From NCBI RefSeq assembly GCF_040611135.1, contig NZ_JBEXNL010000014.1:56159-120158 (forward strand): a stretch of DNA of 64,000 bases, read 5' to 3'. The notes beneath the pieces are model-generated. The model was not told the DNA's origin. It did not search any database and saw nothing but the letters and a program-made list of their open reading frames with translations. The translations under genes were made by a program, and so were the position numbers. Of the stretch, positions 25,393 through 34,471 are shown one piece after another; position 1 is the stretch's first letter, and every line of letters starts with the position of its first letter. Source of the stretch: Tsukamurella sp040611135. Lineage in GTDB: Bacteria > Actinomycetota > Actinomycetes > Mycobacteriales > Mycobacteriaceae.

Positions 25393-26384
25393 GCGGCCAC
25401 CGCCTCGCGGTCGCCGGCGTCGGTGCGCAGCCCCAGGGCGCGCGCCGAATCCAGGACGCGGGTGAGGTCACCGTCGTCGATCCCGACGGTGACCGTCCCG
25501 ACGGTGACGCCCGCGACCGCCTGCACGGAGGCCGAGAGCAGCGCGACCGCGGCGCCCGTCTCGAGGGTGACGCGGCTGAGCCAGTCGGCCGGCACCGCGG
25601 TGTCGTAGGTGAGGCGCACCGTCGCCTGGCCCGACGGTGCCGCTGCCGCCGGGCCGGACGAGCGCAGGGCCTGCCCCAGAACCGATTCCGGGTCCGTCAG
25701 CAGGTCGACGAGGTCGCCCTGTTCAGCGAGGACGCCCTGGTCGAGGCGGGCCGCACTGTCGGCGACGCGGACGATCGTGTCCATCTCGTGCGTGATGAGC
25801 ACGACGGCGAGGTCCAGCTCGTCACGCACGTCGCGGAGCAGGTCGAGGTACTGCGCAGTGGCCTCGGGGTCGAGGCCGGAGGTGGCCTCGTCGGAGAGCA
25901 GCACCTTGGGCCGCAGCGCCAACGCGCGGGCGATCCCCACCCGCTGACGTTGACCGCCGGACAGCTGGTGCGGGTAGTGGCCGGCCCTGTCCGCCAGGCC
26001 CACCCGGTCCAGCAATTCGGCGACCCGCGCCCGCGTCTCCCCCTTCGTCACCCCCAGGTACTCAAGCGGTAGCGCCACGTTCTCCGCCGCGGTGCGCCGG
26101 CGCAACAGGCTCGATGCCTGGAAGACGGTGCCGATGCGGCGACGCGCCGCCCGCAATTGACCCTCGGGCAGCGCCGTGAGGTCCTGCCCGCCGATCACCA
26201 CCGTGCCGCTGGTCGGACGTTCGAGCAGGTTGAGGCACTGCGCGAGCGTCGACTTGCCGGCGCCGCTGGGGCCGACGACGGCGAAGATCTCACCGGCGGC
26301 CACGGTGAAGCCCACGTCCCGCAGCACCGGCGTGGCCGTGGCTCCCGACCCGTAGGTCTTGGTGAGGCCCTGCACCTCGATCAT
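25389..26384 (-). CDS. metN: Methionine ABC transporter ATPase MetN
   Basis: A 331-residue ATPase with Walker A GPSGAGKST (residues 38-46), signature LSGGQRQRVGIARAL (~140), Walker B VLLSDEATSGLDPEA and the switch histidine in ITHEMD. The C-terminal ~75 residues form the NIL domain that binds methionine and inhibits transport when the internal pool is high. It is the first gene of the operon. GAGGAGG before the ATG is partly hidden in a small hairpin. Confidence 0.94.
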   Translation of the reverse strand: MIEVQGLTKTYGSGATATPVLRDVGFTVAAGEIFAVVGPSGAGKSTLAQCLNLLERPTSGTVVIGGQDLTALPEGQLRAARRRIGTVFQASSLLRRRTAAENVALPLEYLGVTKGETRARVAELLDRVGLADRAGHYPHQLSGGQRQRVGIARALALRPKVLLSDEATSGLDPEATAQYLDLLRDVRDELDLAVVLITHEMDTIVRVADSAARLDQGVLAEQGDLVDLLTDPESVLGQALRSSGPAAAAPSGQATVRLTYDTAVPADWLSRVTLETGAAVALLSASVQAVAGVTVGTVTVGIDDGDLTRVLDSARALGLRTDAGDREAVAA

Positions 26385-26390
26385 CTGTCC

Positions 26391-26407
26391 TCCTCACGAT
26401 GTGAGGA
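26391..26407 (-). promoter_or_regulatory. Ribosome-site hairpin in the metN leader
   Basis: TCCTCAC (26391-26397) and GTGAGGA (26401-26407) pair around 3 bases. On the minus strand the second arm overlaps the Shine-Dalgarno GAGGAGG, 6 bases before the metN ATG. Folding would hide the ribosome site. I could not match the leader to a known SAM riboswitch core. Confidence 0.5.
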
Positions 26408-26485
26408 ACACGGTGCGGTACCGGCCGCCGGGACGGAACGGTTGCGGTCAGCCTGATCCGAGCAGCCGGTCGCCCAGGGGTCCGT

Positions 26486-27163
26486 TCAGCGTTCGCGCAG
26501 CGCCCGAACCAGGCGAAGGGCCTCGGCACCGTCGGGCAGCTCGGACATGCCTGCGGTCAGCGCGATCCCGAGGCACGCACCGCTGATCACGCGGTCGGCG
26601 TAGTCCAGCGGATCACCCCACGGCAAGAAGGGTTTCGCCACCAGGAGCGAGGCGACGCCGTGCACGACCGCGAGCATCCGCAGTGCGATGGGCTGTGGGT
26701 CGCCCGGTGGGTAGTAGCCCTCGGCCTGCAGGTCACGCACGTTCTGTTCCAGGTGGGTGAACGCGGCCGCGTTCAGCACCACGTCGACGTCCGAGGCGGA
26801 ATCCGACGGGGTCATCGCGGCCAACCGGTAGAGCTCCGGCGTCCGCAGCGCGAACCGCACGTACGCCAACCCCTGTGCGCGCGCCGCATCCAGCGGGGTC
26901 GGTGCGGCCGCCTCCGCCTCGGTGAGGGCGTCGTCGAGCTGGCCGAGGTACCGCGCGACCACCGCGGTGAGGAGCGCGTTCTTGTCCGCGTAGTGCAGGT
27001 AGATCGACGGCGGTGTGACGCCGACGCGCTGCGCCACCCCGCGGATCGACACCGCCTCCGCACTGCCGGTCTCGACGAGCAGTTCCGTTGCGGCGTCGAG
27101 GATGTCGGCACCGAGACGGTCACCGTCCCCGCGTTTGCTGCGTCGCCGTCGCTCCTGCGCCAT
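26486..27163 (-). CDS. TetR-family regulator of the mmpL operon
   Basis: A 225-residue TetR repressor. The helix-turn-helix is at residues ~35-65 (SIRGVAQRVGVTPPSIYLHY then ADKNALL), with a TetR_C-type ligand domain behind it. It follows the MMPL gene by only 5 bases on the same strand and should be co-transcribed with it. The compound palindrome before the MMPL gene is its probable operator. The inducer is probably a transported compound (inference). Confidence 0.9.
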   Translation of the reverse strand: MAQERRRRSKRGDGDRLGADILDAATELLVETGSAEAVSIRGVAQRVGVTPPSIYLHYADKNALLTAVVARYLGQLDDALTEAEAAAPTPLDAARAQGLAYVRFALRTPELYRLAAMTPSDSASDVDVVLNAAAFTHLEQNVRDLQAEGYYPPGDPQPIALRMLAVVHGVASLLVAKPFLPWGDPLDYADRVISGACLGIALTAGMSELPDGAEALRLVRALRER

Positions 27164-27168
27164 GATGC

Positions 27169-29334
27169 CTACGCTTCTCGCAGACCGACGCGGTCGTACA
27201 GGCGCTTCAGCGGGGCGGGCGCCCACCAGTTCCACGTGCCCGCCACCCGCATGAACGCGGGCACCAACAGCATGCGGATCAGGGTGGCGTCCAACAGAAC
27301 CGCGATCATCATGCCCACCCCGAACATCTTCATGAACGACACGCCCGCGAATCCGATGGCCGCGAACACGATCGCCATCAGCAGTGCCGCGGCGGTGATC
27401 ACCCGGCCGGTGCGGGCGATGCCCATCGCCACGGCCTCGTCGTTGGCGGCGCGGTCGTGCGTCGGCGAGTGGTCCCAGAACTCCTTGATCCGGGACAGCA
27501 GGAACACCTCGTAGTCCATCGACAGGCCGAACGCGATGCAGAACATCAGCACGGGCATGTTGGCGATGATCGCGCCGGTCACCGTGGTGTCCAGGCCGCC
27601 GAGCCAGCCCCACTGGAAGATCGCCACGAGCGCTCCGAACACCGCGGACAGTGAGATCACGTTCATCACCAGGGCCTTCAGCGGAAGCACGAGGCTGCCG
27701 GTGAGCAGGAACAGCAGGATGAAAGTGGTCGCCGCGATGACGATCAGCACGGTGGGCAGGGTGTCGAGGATCGACTGGACCGAGTCGCGGTTCAGCTGGG
27801 CCGACCCGCCGAAGGACGCCGGCGCGGGCGCGCGCACCTCGCGCAGCCGGTCGAGCTGGTCCGACGCGGCGTTGGTCAGCGGGTCGAGTTTCGACGAAAC
27901 CGTCACCAGGACGGTGCCGTTCGATGCCCGGGAGGTCGGGTCACCGTCGGCGATCCGATGCCCGCCGAGGTACGTCCCGGTCGAGGAGACGACGGTGCCC
28001 GTCGACTCGACGGTCGAGAGGCGCGTGGCGTAGTCGGCGACGGCACCGTCGTCGACCTTCTCGGTGAGGACCACGCTGACCTGACCCGAGGCGTCCTCCG
28101 CGAAGTCCGTGCGGATGGTGTCGCCCACCTGATGCGAGGATGCCGAGGCCGGGAGCACGCGGTCGTCGGGGAAGCCGAAATGGATACTGAGGAAGGGGCT
28201 TCCGAGCACGAGCAGGAGCGCGATCAGCGCCAGCCCGACCGGCACGGCGCGCCGCAGCACGCCGCGGGTGAACCGGTAGAAGAGGCTGTCGTGCGGGTCG
28301 GGTTCGGGGCCGCGCCGGCCGATCTTCCACGCGTCCACCCGGTCGCCGAGGACGGTGAGGATCGCGGGCGTGAGGACGAGCGTGGCGAGGGCCGCGAAGA
28401 CCACCACCGCCACACCCGCGTACGCGAACGAGCGTAGGAAGTACATCGGGAAGATCGCCATCGCGGCCAGCGAGAGGCCCACGATCACGGCGGAGAAGAT
28501 CACCGTGCGCCCGGCGGTGTTCATGGTGCGGCGCAGCGCTTCCCGCCGGTCACCACCCGCGGCCACCTCCTCCCGGTAGCGACTGAGGACGAGGAGCGTG
28601 TAGTCGATCGCGAGCGCCAGCCCCATCGCGGTGGTGAGGTTGAGCGCGAAGATCGACACGTCGGTGATCGCCGTGAACGCACGCAGGATGCCGGTGGTCG
28701 CGATGATCGCGGCGATGCCGATGAGGACCGGGATCGCGGCCGCCACCAGCCCGCCGAACACCCACACGAGCACGAGGAAGGTGATCGGGATGGCGACCGC
28801 CTCGGCGACGAGCAGGTCCTTCGACGACTGGTCGTTGATCTGCGCGTAGCTGTAGGCCTGACCGCCGGGCATCATCGTGACGGGCGACGGCGCCCCGGGC
28901 AGCTTCTCGACGATGGCCTTCGCGTTGAGCGGCGCCTGCGACTCCCCACCGGCGATGGACGCCACGATGAGCACCGTGCGCTTGTTCTCGCTGAGCAGCA
29001 TCGGGGTGGGCGCGGAGAAGCCGTCGACCACGCTCTCGACCCGTCCGTCGCCCTTGAGCCGGTCGACCAGGTCACGGCCGTAGGCGGACGCCGGGCCCTC
29101 CTGCCCCTCGGGCACGGACACCGCGAGCACGAGCGGGAGGCCGCCGCGGTGGAAGTCGTCGGCCATGTGGTTGTAGGTTTGCATGGCCTCGGCCTGCGGG
29201 TCCACGTAGCCGCCGGCCTGCAGCTTGTCGGCGACGCCGGCGCCGGCGAGGCCGAGCCCCGCCAGCAGGATCACCGCGAGCAGGAGCACCGCCGTGGCGC
29301 GCCGCGCGACCAGCCGCGTGAGTGCGTCGATCAT
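27169..29334 (-). CDS. MMPL/RND-family membrane transporter
   Basis: A 721-residue MMPL transporter with 12 predicted helices in two halves, each with a large extracytoplasmic loop (about residues 40-190 and 400-560). Family motifs are TAMGLALAIDYTLLVLSRYR and AFGLSMDYEVFLLSRIKEFW, which hold the Asp-Tyr proton-relay pairs of MmpL3-type proteins. Substrates of this family are lipids or drugs exported with the proton gradient; which one is unknown. It is smaller than MmpL3 because it lacks the long C-terminal tail. The ATG is preceded by CCGGAGG. Confidence 0.92.
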   Translation of the reverse strand: MIDALTRLVARRATAVLLLAVILLAGLGLAGAGVADKLQAGGYVDPQAEAMQTYNHMADDFHRGGLPLVLAVSVPEGQEGPASAYGRDLVDRLKGDGRVESVVDGFSAPTPMLLSENKRTVLIVASIAGGESQAPLNAKAIVEKLPGAPSPVTMMPGGQAYSYAQINDQSSKDLLVAEAVAIPITFLVLVWVFGGLVAAAIPVLIGIAAIIATTGILRAFTAITDVSIFALNLTTAMGLALAIDYTLLVLSRYREEVAAGGDRREALRRTMNTAGRTVIFSAVIVGLSLAAMAIFPMYFLRSFAYAGVAVVVFAALATLVLTPAILTVLGDRVDAWKIGRRGPEPDPHDSLFYRFTRGVLRRAVPVGLALIALLLVLGSPFLSIHFGFPDDRVLPASASSHQVGDTIRTDFAEDASGQVSVVLTEKVDDGAVADYATRLSTVESTGTVVSSTGTYLGGHRIADGDPTSRASNGTVLVTVSSKLDPLTNAASDQLDRLREVRAPAPASFGGSAQLNRDSVQSILDTLPTVLIVIAATTFILLFLLTGSLVLPLKALVMNVISLSAVFGALVAIFQWGWLGGLDTTVTGAIIANMPVLMFCIAFGLSMDYEVFLLSRIKEFWDHSPTHDRAANDEAVAMGIARTGRVITAAALLMAIVFAAIGFAGVSFMKMFGVGMMIAVLLDATLIRMLLVPAFMRVAGTWNWWAPAPLKRLYDRVGLREA

Positions 29335-29355
29335 CGTCCGACCTCCGGGAGAGTT

Positions 29356-29388
29356 GTAATAACGTCGTTAAGTTAACAGCGTTATTAC
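29356..29388. promoter_or_regulatory. Compound TetR operator upstream of the mmpL-tetR operon
   Basis: The outer arms GTAATAACG (29356-29364) and CGTTATTAC (29380-29388) are perfect complements. Inside them further half-sites repeat: AACG-T-CGTT (29361-29369), a GTTAA/TTAAC pair (29367-29377) and AAC-AGC-GTT (29375-29383). The low-GC site starts 22 bases before the MMPL start codon. It suits two overlapping TetR dimers. Confidence 0.78.
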
Positions 29389-29438
29389 AGCGTCCGTCAA
29401 CCGTCCGGGGTAGGAGATTCGGGTCACAGCAGCCGGAG

Positions 29439-31751
29439 TCAGAGCACCCGACCGTTGCCGAAGTACAGACCGCCGCCTCCGGCGCGAGCGAGCCCGCTGC
29501 CGCCGTCCGAACTCACCCGCCACTCTTGCAGTCCCACGGGCCCTACTGGTGTCATTCCGAACCAACCGTTACCGGTAGTAAGTGCGCGCTGCCCATCGGT
29601 GCCGACGAAGTCTGTAGCCGCACCCAGAAATAGCGAGCCCCCGGCGCCGGTGTATGCGTCGAACATCACGGACTGCGAACCCGTCGAGCCGCCGGCGGAG
29701 TAGTCGCGCATCGCGACCACGTTGGTCGCCGCGCCGAAGACGCGGAGAGTGATGGTCCGCGAGCCACCCTTGACCTCGAACGCATTTCGCGCCCACAGGA
29801 CGTTCCCTGTAGCAGGATTGACGGTACCGAGGACGAGACTTCCACCGACTTCCTTGTACACCACCGGAAGCGGCGATTCGGGAGAGTCACAATTGCAGTC
29901 GTCGTACGCGGCGTTCCAACCGGCCTCCACGTCCTTCACCGCTCCGTTGCGATCCACCACCTGCAGCGCTCCCGACGCAGTCGCTGTCGTGAACAGCACT
30001 CCGCTAGCGGACCCGCTGATTTTGGGAGAATCGTTCTGACCGACGTCGCGCTGCAGGACGACGCGGCCGTCAGCAGCAAGGAACCGGATCTGCCCCTTCG
30101 CAAACGGGTCCGAAGCGGCCGGGCTGGTGACGGCGACCGCCATCCCCGCCTTCGGGTACACCTTCACCGTCTTACCTTCGAGACGCCAGGCAACGGTTCC
30201 GTCGGGACGATATACAGTGGCCGAGTCGCCTGCGGCGCCGACCGTGACGATGTTGTCACCCAGGAAACCGACCTCGGGCCCCTTCGCATCAGACAGTCGA
30301 GTCAGAGCGCCGGTTTCCAGGTCGAGCAATGTGCCCGATCTCGCATCCATGCAAGCGAGTACGGAAGCGTGGACCGCGCAACGATAGTTCGGTCCGGCGT
30401 ATGGAATCGGCGAGCGCCGAATCTTGCCGGTCGCGGCGTCGACCACGACGACCAGCCGTTGGTCTGCGGTTCCCCCCTGGAAGACCGCGGTCTTCTCGTC
30501 CGCCGCCAGGAAGGTCAATGTCGTCGGACCCGTCGCAACCCTCCACCGCCAACCATCGGGCTTGCGTTCCAACGACGGCAGCAGAGACGACACCGAGGTA
30601 CGTGGAAGCGCGGCTGCCTCCGCTGTAGGAGTACGCGTCAGCCCCTGAGCCGGATCGGCCGGCCTCCACCAGCGATACCCGGCGTATCCGCCCGCGGTCA
30701 CAACGAGTAGCGCGGCCACCGCAGCCGCCGCGATACCCCACCCCTTTGCACGGCCTCTGGATCGCGATCGGGGCGACAGCTCCTCCAGCTGCTGCCCACG
30801 CAGTTGGGTCGGGGCCCCGTCCGGCAGCTGCCCGCGGACATGCGTACGCTCCGGGTCATCGGGTTCGGGGACCGACCGCGCGGTGGTCCGCGCAATGGAC
30901 GACACGGTCGGCGGAACGGGTACCGCGCCGTCGCGGAGCGCATCGTTGAGCGCAGCTGCGAACTCGACGCTGGACGCGAACCGGCCTTCCGGATCCTTCG
31001 CCATGCCACGGGCGAACACCACGTCGACCCGCGGCGAAAGGTCTGGCCTGGCGGCACGAACGGACGGCGCCGGAGCCGTCAGGTGCGACCCGATCACAAT
31101 GGCGGCGTTGCTGTTCTGGAACGGCGCTTCCCCGGCCAGGAGCTGGTACGCGGTGCACGCGAGGGAGTACTGGTCGGACCTACCGTCCAACTGCTCACCC
31201 CGAAGCTGTTCAGGCGAGGCGTAGTTCAGCGTGCCGACGGTGACGCCGGTGCCCGTCAGGTCGGAGCTCTCGGATCCCATCCGCGCGATGCCGAAGTCGG
31301 TGAGCATTACGTGCCCGCCGGAGCTCAGCAGGATGTTGGCCGGTTTCACGTCCCGATGGACGAGGCCGCGACCGGCCGCGTAGTCGAGGGCCCCTGCCAC
31401 TGCAGCGACGGTCTCCCCGACCTCCTGCGGCGGCAGCCGCCCCTGTTCGCGCAGCCTGCACGACAAATCGACCCCGTCGACCAGTTCCATGGCGATCCAG
31501 AGACGCCCTTCGAACTCGCCCCGGTCGAAGACCTTGACGATCGCCGGGTGCGAAAGGGAAGAAGCGAGGTCCGCCTCGCGCTCGAACCGCGCACGGAACT
31601 GCGGATCGGCGGCGAACTGCGGCGCCAGGACCTTCAGCGCATCGGACCGAGGCAGCCGCGGATGCCGGGCGACGTAGACCTCGCCCATGCCGCCCGCACC
31701 CAGCATCCGCTCGATCCGGTACCCGGCGAACTCCTGTCCCGATTCCAGCAT
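29439..31751 (-). CDS. Membrane Ser/Thr protein kinase with extracellular beta-propeller sensor
   Basis: A 770-residue Hanks kinase. It has the glycine loop LGAGGMGEV, K40, HRDVKPAN (~132-139), a DFG motif and the activation segment GTLNYASPEQLRG, then a disordered juxtamembrane region and one helix near residue 350 (WGIAAAAVAALLVVTAGGYA). About 400 extracellular residues with repeated blade-like units follow (LVVVVDAATGKIRRSPIPYA, LLDLETGAL, VVDRNGAVKDV), resembling a PQQ-type propeller as in PknD-like sensors. MLESG at 31751 is chosen as the start because GAGGAG lies 7 bases upstream. The ligand is unknown. Its paralogue at 19901 lacks the propeller. Confidence 0.92.
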   Translation of the reverse strand: MLESGQEFAGYRIERMLGAGGMGEVYVARHPRLPRSDALKVLAPQFAADPQFRARFEREADLASSLSHPAIVKVFDRGEFEGRLWIAMELVDGVDLSCRLREQGRLPPQEVGETVAAVAGALDYAAGRGLVHRDVKPANILLSSGGHVMLTDFGIARMGSESSDLTGTGVTVGTLNYASPEQLRGEQLDGRSDQYSLACTAYQLLAGEAPFQNSNAAIVIGSHLTAPAPSVRAARPDLSPRVDVVFARGMAKDPEGRFASSVEFAAALNDALRDGAVPVPPTVSSIARTTARSVPEPDDPERTHVRGQLPDGAPTQLRGQQLEELSPRSRSRGRAKGWGIAAAAVAALLVVTAGGYAGYRWWRPADPAQGLTRTPTAEAAALPRTSVSSLLPSLERKPDGWRWRVATGPTTLTFLAADEKTAVFQGGTADQRLVVVVDAATGKIRRSPIPYAGPNYRCAVHASVLACMDARSGTLLDLETGALTRLSDAKGPEVGFLGDNIVTVGAAGDSATVYRPDGTVAWRLEGKTVKVYPKAGMAVAVTSPAASDPFAKGQIRFLAADGRVVLQRDVGQNDSPKISGSASGVLFTTATASGALQVVDRNGAVKDVEAGWNAAYDDCNCDSPESPLPVVYKEVGGSLVLGTVNPATGNVLWARNAFEVKGGSRTITLRVFGAATNVVAMRDYSAGGSTGSQSVMFDAYTGAGGSLFLGAATDFVGTDGQRALTTGNGWFGMTPVGPVGLQEWRVSSDGGSGLARAGGGGLYFGNGRVL

Positions 31752-31828
31752 CACGACTCCTCGCATCCATCCGCACCCATCGCCTCACGATGCACACTGG
31801 TCAGTGGTTCGCGTGCTCGGCCCCCGAC

Positions 31829-32311
31829 TCAGCGGTCGTAGTCCGCAGGGATGTAGCCCGGCCCGATCACCTTGTAGTCGACTTCGTAGCCGGAACCGAC
31901 CGGTCGGCCGCAGAGCGTCACCCCGAAGATCTTGCGCGGGTCGTCCTTCGGTTCGAAACGCTGCGCCCGAGCACACCCCTTCTCGGTCCCGTCGGGCTTA
32001 CCGTCCACGTCGACCACCCAGTTGCCGGTGAGCAGCAGAGCTTGCGCCTGATCGAACGCCGCGGGTTGCACGTTCAGCACAGTGAGGTTCCGGCTGACGG
32101 CGGTGCTCACGCCCTTCTTGTACTTTCCCGCGATCACAGGCACCGTGGCAGGGAAGTCGCGCGGGACGGGATCCGACGCAGAAGCTGAGGACGTCACCGT
32201 GGCGGTGTCATCCTTGCCGTCGGTCGCCTGACCACCCGTCGTCGAGCCACACCCCGCGAGCAACACCGCGACACCCGCCGCACAGACCGTCGCACCGATC
32301 GCCTTCGTCAT
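31829..32311 (-). CDS. Secreted lipoprotein of unknown function
   Basis: A 160-residue protein with a type II signal peptide (TVCAAGVAVLLAGCGS; lipobox LAGC) and a Ser/Thr/Ala/Asp-rich linker. A mature domain of ~110 residues (TVPVIAGKYKKGVSTAVSRN to KVIGPGYIPADYDR) contains two cysteines (in KGCARAQ and GVTLCGR) that could form a disulfide. No family was recognised. TACTCT (32319-32324, minus strand) is 7 bases before the ATG. It lies upstream of the neighbouring kinase on the same strand. Confidence 0.75.
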   Translation of the reverse strand: MTKAIGATVCAAGVAVLLAGCGSTTGGQATDGKDDTATVTSSASASDPVPRDFPATVPVIAGKYKKGVSTAVSRNLTVLNVQPAAFDQAQALLLTGNWVVDVDGKPDGTEKGCARAQRFEPKDDPRKIFGVTLCGRPVGSGYEVDYKVIGPGYIPADYDR

Positions 32312-32357
32312 GATCGGGAGAGTACGTGGACCCGCCAACGGCGCACTTGTCGATCGC

Positions 32358-32981
32358 TTAGACCCCGCCGAGGCGGTTCTCACCGAGGGAGTGCACGAAC
32401 CGCGGGCCGAGGAGCGCGAGCTCGCGGGTGTAGGCATCCGACCAGCCGCCGAAGGGCACGTGAGCGAGGTACTCGTTGCGGAACCGGTCGTCCTCGGACA
32501 CCTCGGTGGCGCAGAAGTCCGGGATCGCGAGGTCGACGACGGGGCCGCCGCGCTCCACCTCCGCCATGACGAGCGGAGCGTTGGCGCCGAGGAAGTCGTC
32601 GACGATCCAGCCGTCCTCGCCGAGCCACATCGAGTAGCGCACCTTTGCCACCACGTGCTCCGCACGGCGAACGATCTGGCCCGCCACCAGCGCATCGAGC
32701 TCGCGCTCGGCCTCGTAGCGGGTTCCGCTCACGGCCGGCCCCTTGGCCGCCATCGTGCCGGTGGTCGCGTCGGCGAGGGCGTCGATGAGCGCACCGGGAT
32801 CGTCGGTCGGTTCCGACGGTGCCGGCCCCTGCACGCGCACCCGGACCGCGTATCCGTCGGCCGCGAACAGGTACGCCTGCACGATGAGCGTGGGCGCCGG
32901 GTCGAGCGCAGCGGCCTCGGGGACCTCGCGCACGAAGAACTTGCGCTCGAACTCGAAATCCCCGAAACCCTGCTCAGACAT
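32358..32981 (-). CDS. CYTH-domain protein (triphosphate tunnel metalloenzyme)
   Basis: A 207-residue CYTH protein. The defining EXEXK motif is present (E10, E12, K14 in FEFERKFF), and alternating charged strands of the tunnel follow (YAVRVRVQG, YEAERELDAL, AKVRYSMW). Family members hydrolyse inorganic tripolyphosphate or nucleoside triphosphates, or make cyclic AMP. Tripolyphosphatase is the most likely role, but this is not certain. TACGGT (32988-32993, minus strand) is 6 bases before the ATG. Confidence 0.88.
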   Translation of the reverse strand: MSEQGFGDFEFERKFFVREVPEAAALDPAPTLIVQAYLFAADGYAVRVRVQGPAPSEPTDDPGALIDALADATTGTMAAKGPAVSGTRYEAERELDALVAGQIVRRAEHVVAKVRYSMWLGEDGWIVDDFLGANAPLVMAEVERGGPVVDLAIPDFCATEVSEDDRFRNEYLAHVPFGGWSDAYTRELALLGPRFVHSLGENRLGGV

Positions 32982-33004
32982 GCCCCAACCGTAACCGGTC
33001 GAGG

Positions 33005-33211
33005 TCACACCAGCGTGTAACCGGCTTCCTTCACCGCGGCCTCGACGGCATCGCGGGTCAGCTCGGCGTCGCTGGCGACGGTGACGGCGCCCGTCTCGAC
33101 GTTCACGTCCACGTTCGTGACGCCGCCGATCTCCGAGATCTCCTCGCGGACCGATGCCGCACAGTGCCCGCAGGTCATCCCGGTCACGGTGTAGGTGTTC
33201 TCCACTGCCAT
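33005..33211 (-). CDS. copZ: Copper chaperone CopZ (HMA domain)
   Basis: A 68-residue heavy-metal-associated domain with the metal site GMTCGHC (C14 and C17) and a conserved beta-alpha-beta-beta-alpha-beta pattern. CopZ carries Cu(I) to a CopA ATPase or to a regulator. Unusually, no copper ATPase or csoR gene is adjacent. A copper-type operator lies 65 bases upstream, so copper induction is likely. Confidence 0.92.
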   Translation of the reverse strand: MAVENTYTVTGMTCGHCAASVREEISEIGGVTNVDVNVETGAVTVASDAELTRDAVEAAVKEAGYTLV

Positions 33212-33275
33212 CTTCCACTCCTCATCTCGGACGGGCCTGCGACCTCTCATGATCCGGCGCACCGTCCCACCCACG

Positions 33276-33292
33276 ATACCCCCCAGGGGTAT
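33276..33292. promoter_or_regulatory. CsoR/RicR-type copper operator
   Basis: ATACCCC-CCA-GGGGTAT is a perfect 7-bp inverted repeat with a 3-base centre. It fits the TACCC-N5-GGGTA form described for mycobacterial copper repressors of the CsoR/RicR family. It lies between copZ and the upstream serine hydrolase gene and probably controls copZ. Confidence 0.7.
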
Positions 33293-33310
33293 TTTCCGCC
33301 AGTGCGGGCA

Positions 33311-34432
33311 TCACGCCGTCGCGGCCGTCAGGAAGCGCCCGATGGCGCCGAACTCGGACGGCCCCGCCAGCTGCAGCTGCCCGAGCCACACGGCCACCCG
33401 CCCCGTATCCGGGTAGAAATAGAGCGCCGTCCCCGAGCCGCCGACCCAGCCGTACCGGCCGGGGACGCTCCACGGATGGGCGCGGTCCACGTCGACCGCC
33501 CCGCCGTAGCCCCACGCCGCGCCGTCGAGGAAGACATCGCCCGGCTGCGGCGGGACCTGCACGGCCGTCATCGCCGCCACGGACTCGGCGCCGAGCACGC
33601 GGACACCGTCGAGCTCGCCTCCGCCGCGGAGCATCCGGCCGAACCGGAGCAGATCGTCCAGCGTCGACAGCAGGCCGCCGGCGCCGGATTCGAAGACCGG
33701 CGGCGGGACGAAGGCACCGTCGGCCGGGTCGACGACCTCGAGCCCGCCCGGACCGTTCATCACGGCATCGCCGAGGCGCGGGCGCATCGCATCGGAGGCC
33801 CGGAAGGCGGTGTCGGACATGCCGAGCGGCGTCAGCACAGCATCGTCGAGCACCTCCCCCAGCGGGCCGCCGGCCGCCCGGGCGAGCAGCACGCCGAGGA
33901 TGTCCGCGCCCGTGTTGTAGGTCCACCCCTCCCCCGGCTGGTGCGCGAGCGGGATCCGCGCGGCGCGGGCGAGCCACTCGTCGGGCGGCGGGGTGCCGAG
34001 CGGGTCCGCCGGCCCCTGGTGCAGGTCGCCGAACAGGGCTGCCATCAGCGGCGCGGAGAAGTCGGAGATCATGCCGAGCCCCGCAGAGAAGGACAGCAGG
34101 TGCCGTACGGTGATCGGCCGGACGGCGGGCACGGTGTCGCCGAGCGGGCCGCTCGGGTCGCGCAGGACGCGGGGCTCGGCCAGCTCCGGCAGCCACCGCG
34201 CCACCGGATCGTCGAGGCCGACGGTGCCGCGCTCGACGTGCACGAGAGCGGCGGCGGCGAGGATCGGCTTGCCGATCGAGGCGATGCGGAAGACGGTGTC
34301 CCGGGTCATCGCGACGCCCGGCGCCCGCTCGCCGGCGACGGCCACCTCCAGGTCGGTCGGATCGCCGAACGCGGCCACGGCGCCCGGAAGCGGCCCTTGG
34401 GCAACCTCCCGCTCAAGCAGCTCCTGCAGCAC
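33311..34432 (-). CDS. Serine hydrolase, class C beta-lactamase-like
   Basis: A 373-residue penicillin-binding-protein/beta-lactamase fold esterase (EstB/LpqF type). The SxxK motif is SIGK (S52, K55), the second motif is YNTG near residue 170, and the third region is GWVGGSG near residue 340. No signal peptide is visible, so it is likely cytoplasmic and more probably an esterase than a resistance enzyme. It is divergent from the NUDIX gene. Confidence 0.88.
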   Translation of the reverse strand: MLQELLEREVAQGPLPGAVAAFGDPTDLEVAVAGERAPGVAMTRDTVFRIASIGKPILAAAALVHVERGTVGLDDPVARWLPELAEPRVLRDPSGPLGDTVPAVRPITVRHLLSFSAGLGMISDFSAPLMAALFGDLHQGPADPLGTPPPDEWLARAARIPLAHQPGEGWTYNTGADILGVLLARAAGGPLGEVLDDAVLTPLGMSDTAFRASDAMRPRLGDAVMNGPGGLEVVDPADGAFVPPPVFESGAGGLLSTLDDLLRFGRMLRGGGELDGVRVLGAESVAAMTAVQVPPQPGDVFLDGAAWGYGGAVDVDRAHPWSVPGRYGWVGGSGTALYFYPDTGRVAVWLGQLQLAGPSEFGAIGRFLTAATA

Positions 34433-34471
34433 GACACCCTCCCGATCGGATCGTTACGTACGCTGACAAGC

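Noticed and set aside
26400..26485. SAM-IV or other SAM riboswitch before metN
   Set aside because: The conserved core elements could not be found; only a small hairpin over the ribosome site is supported.
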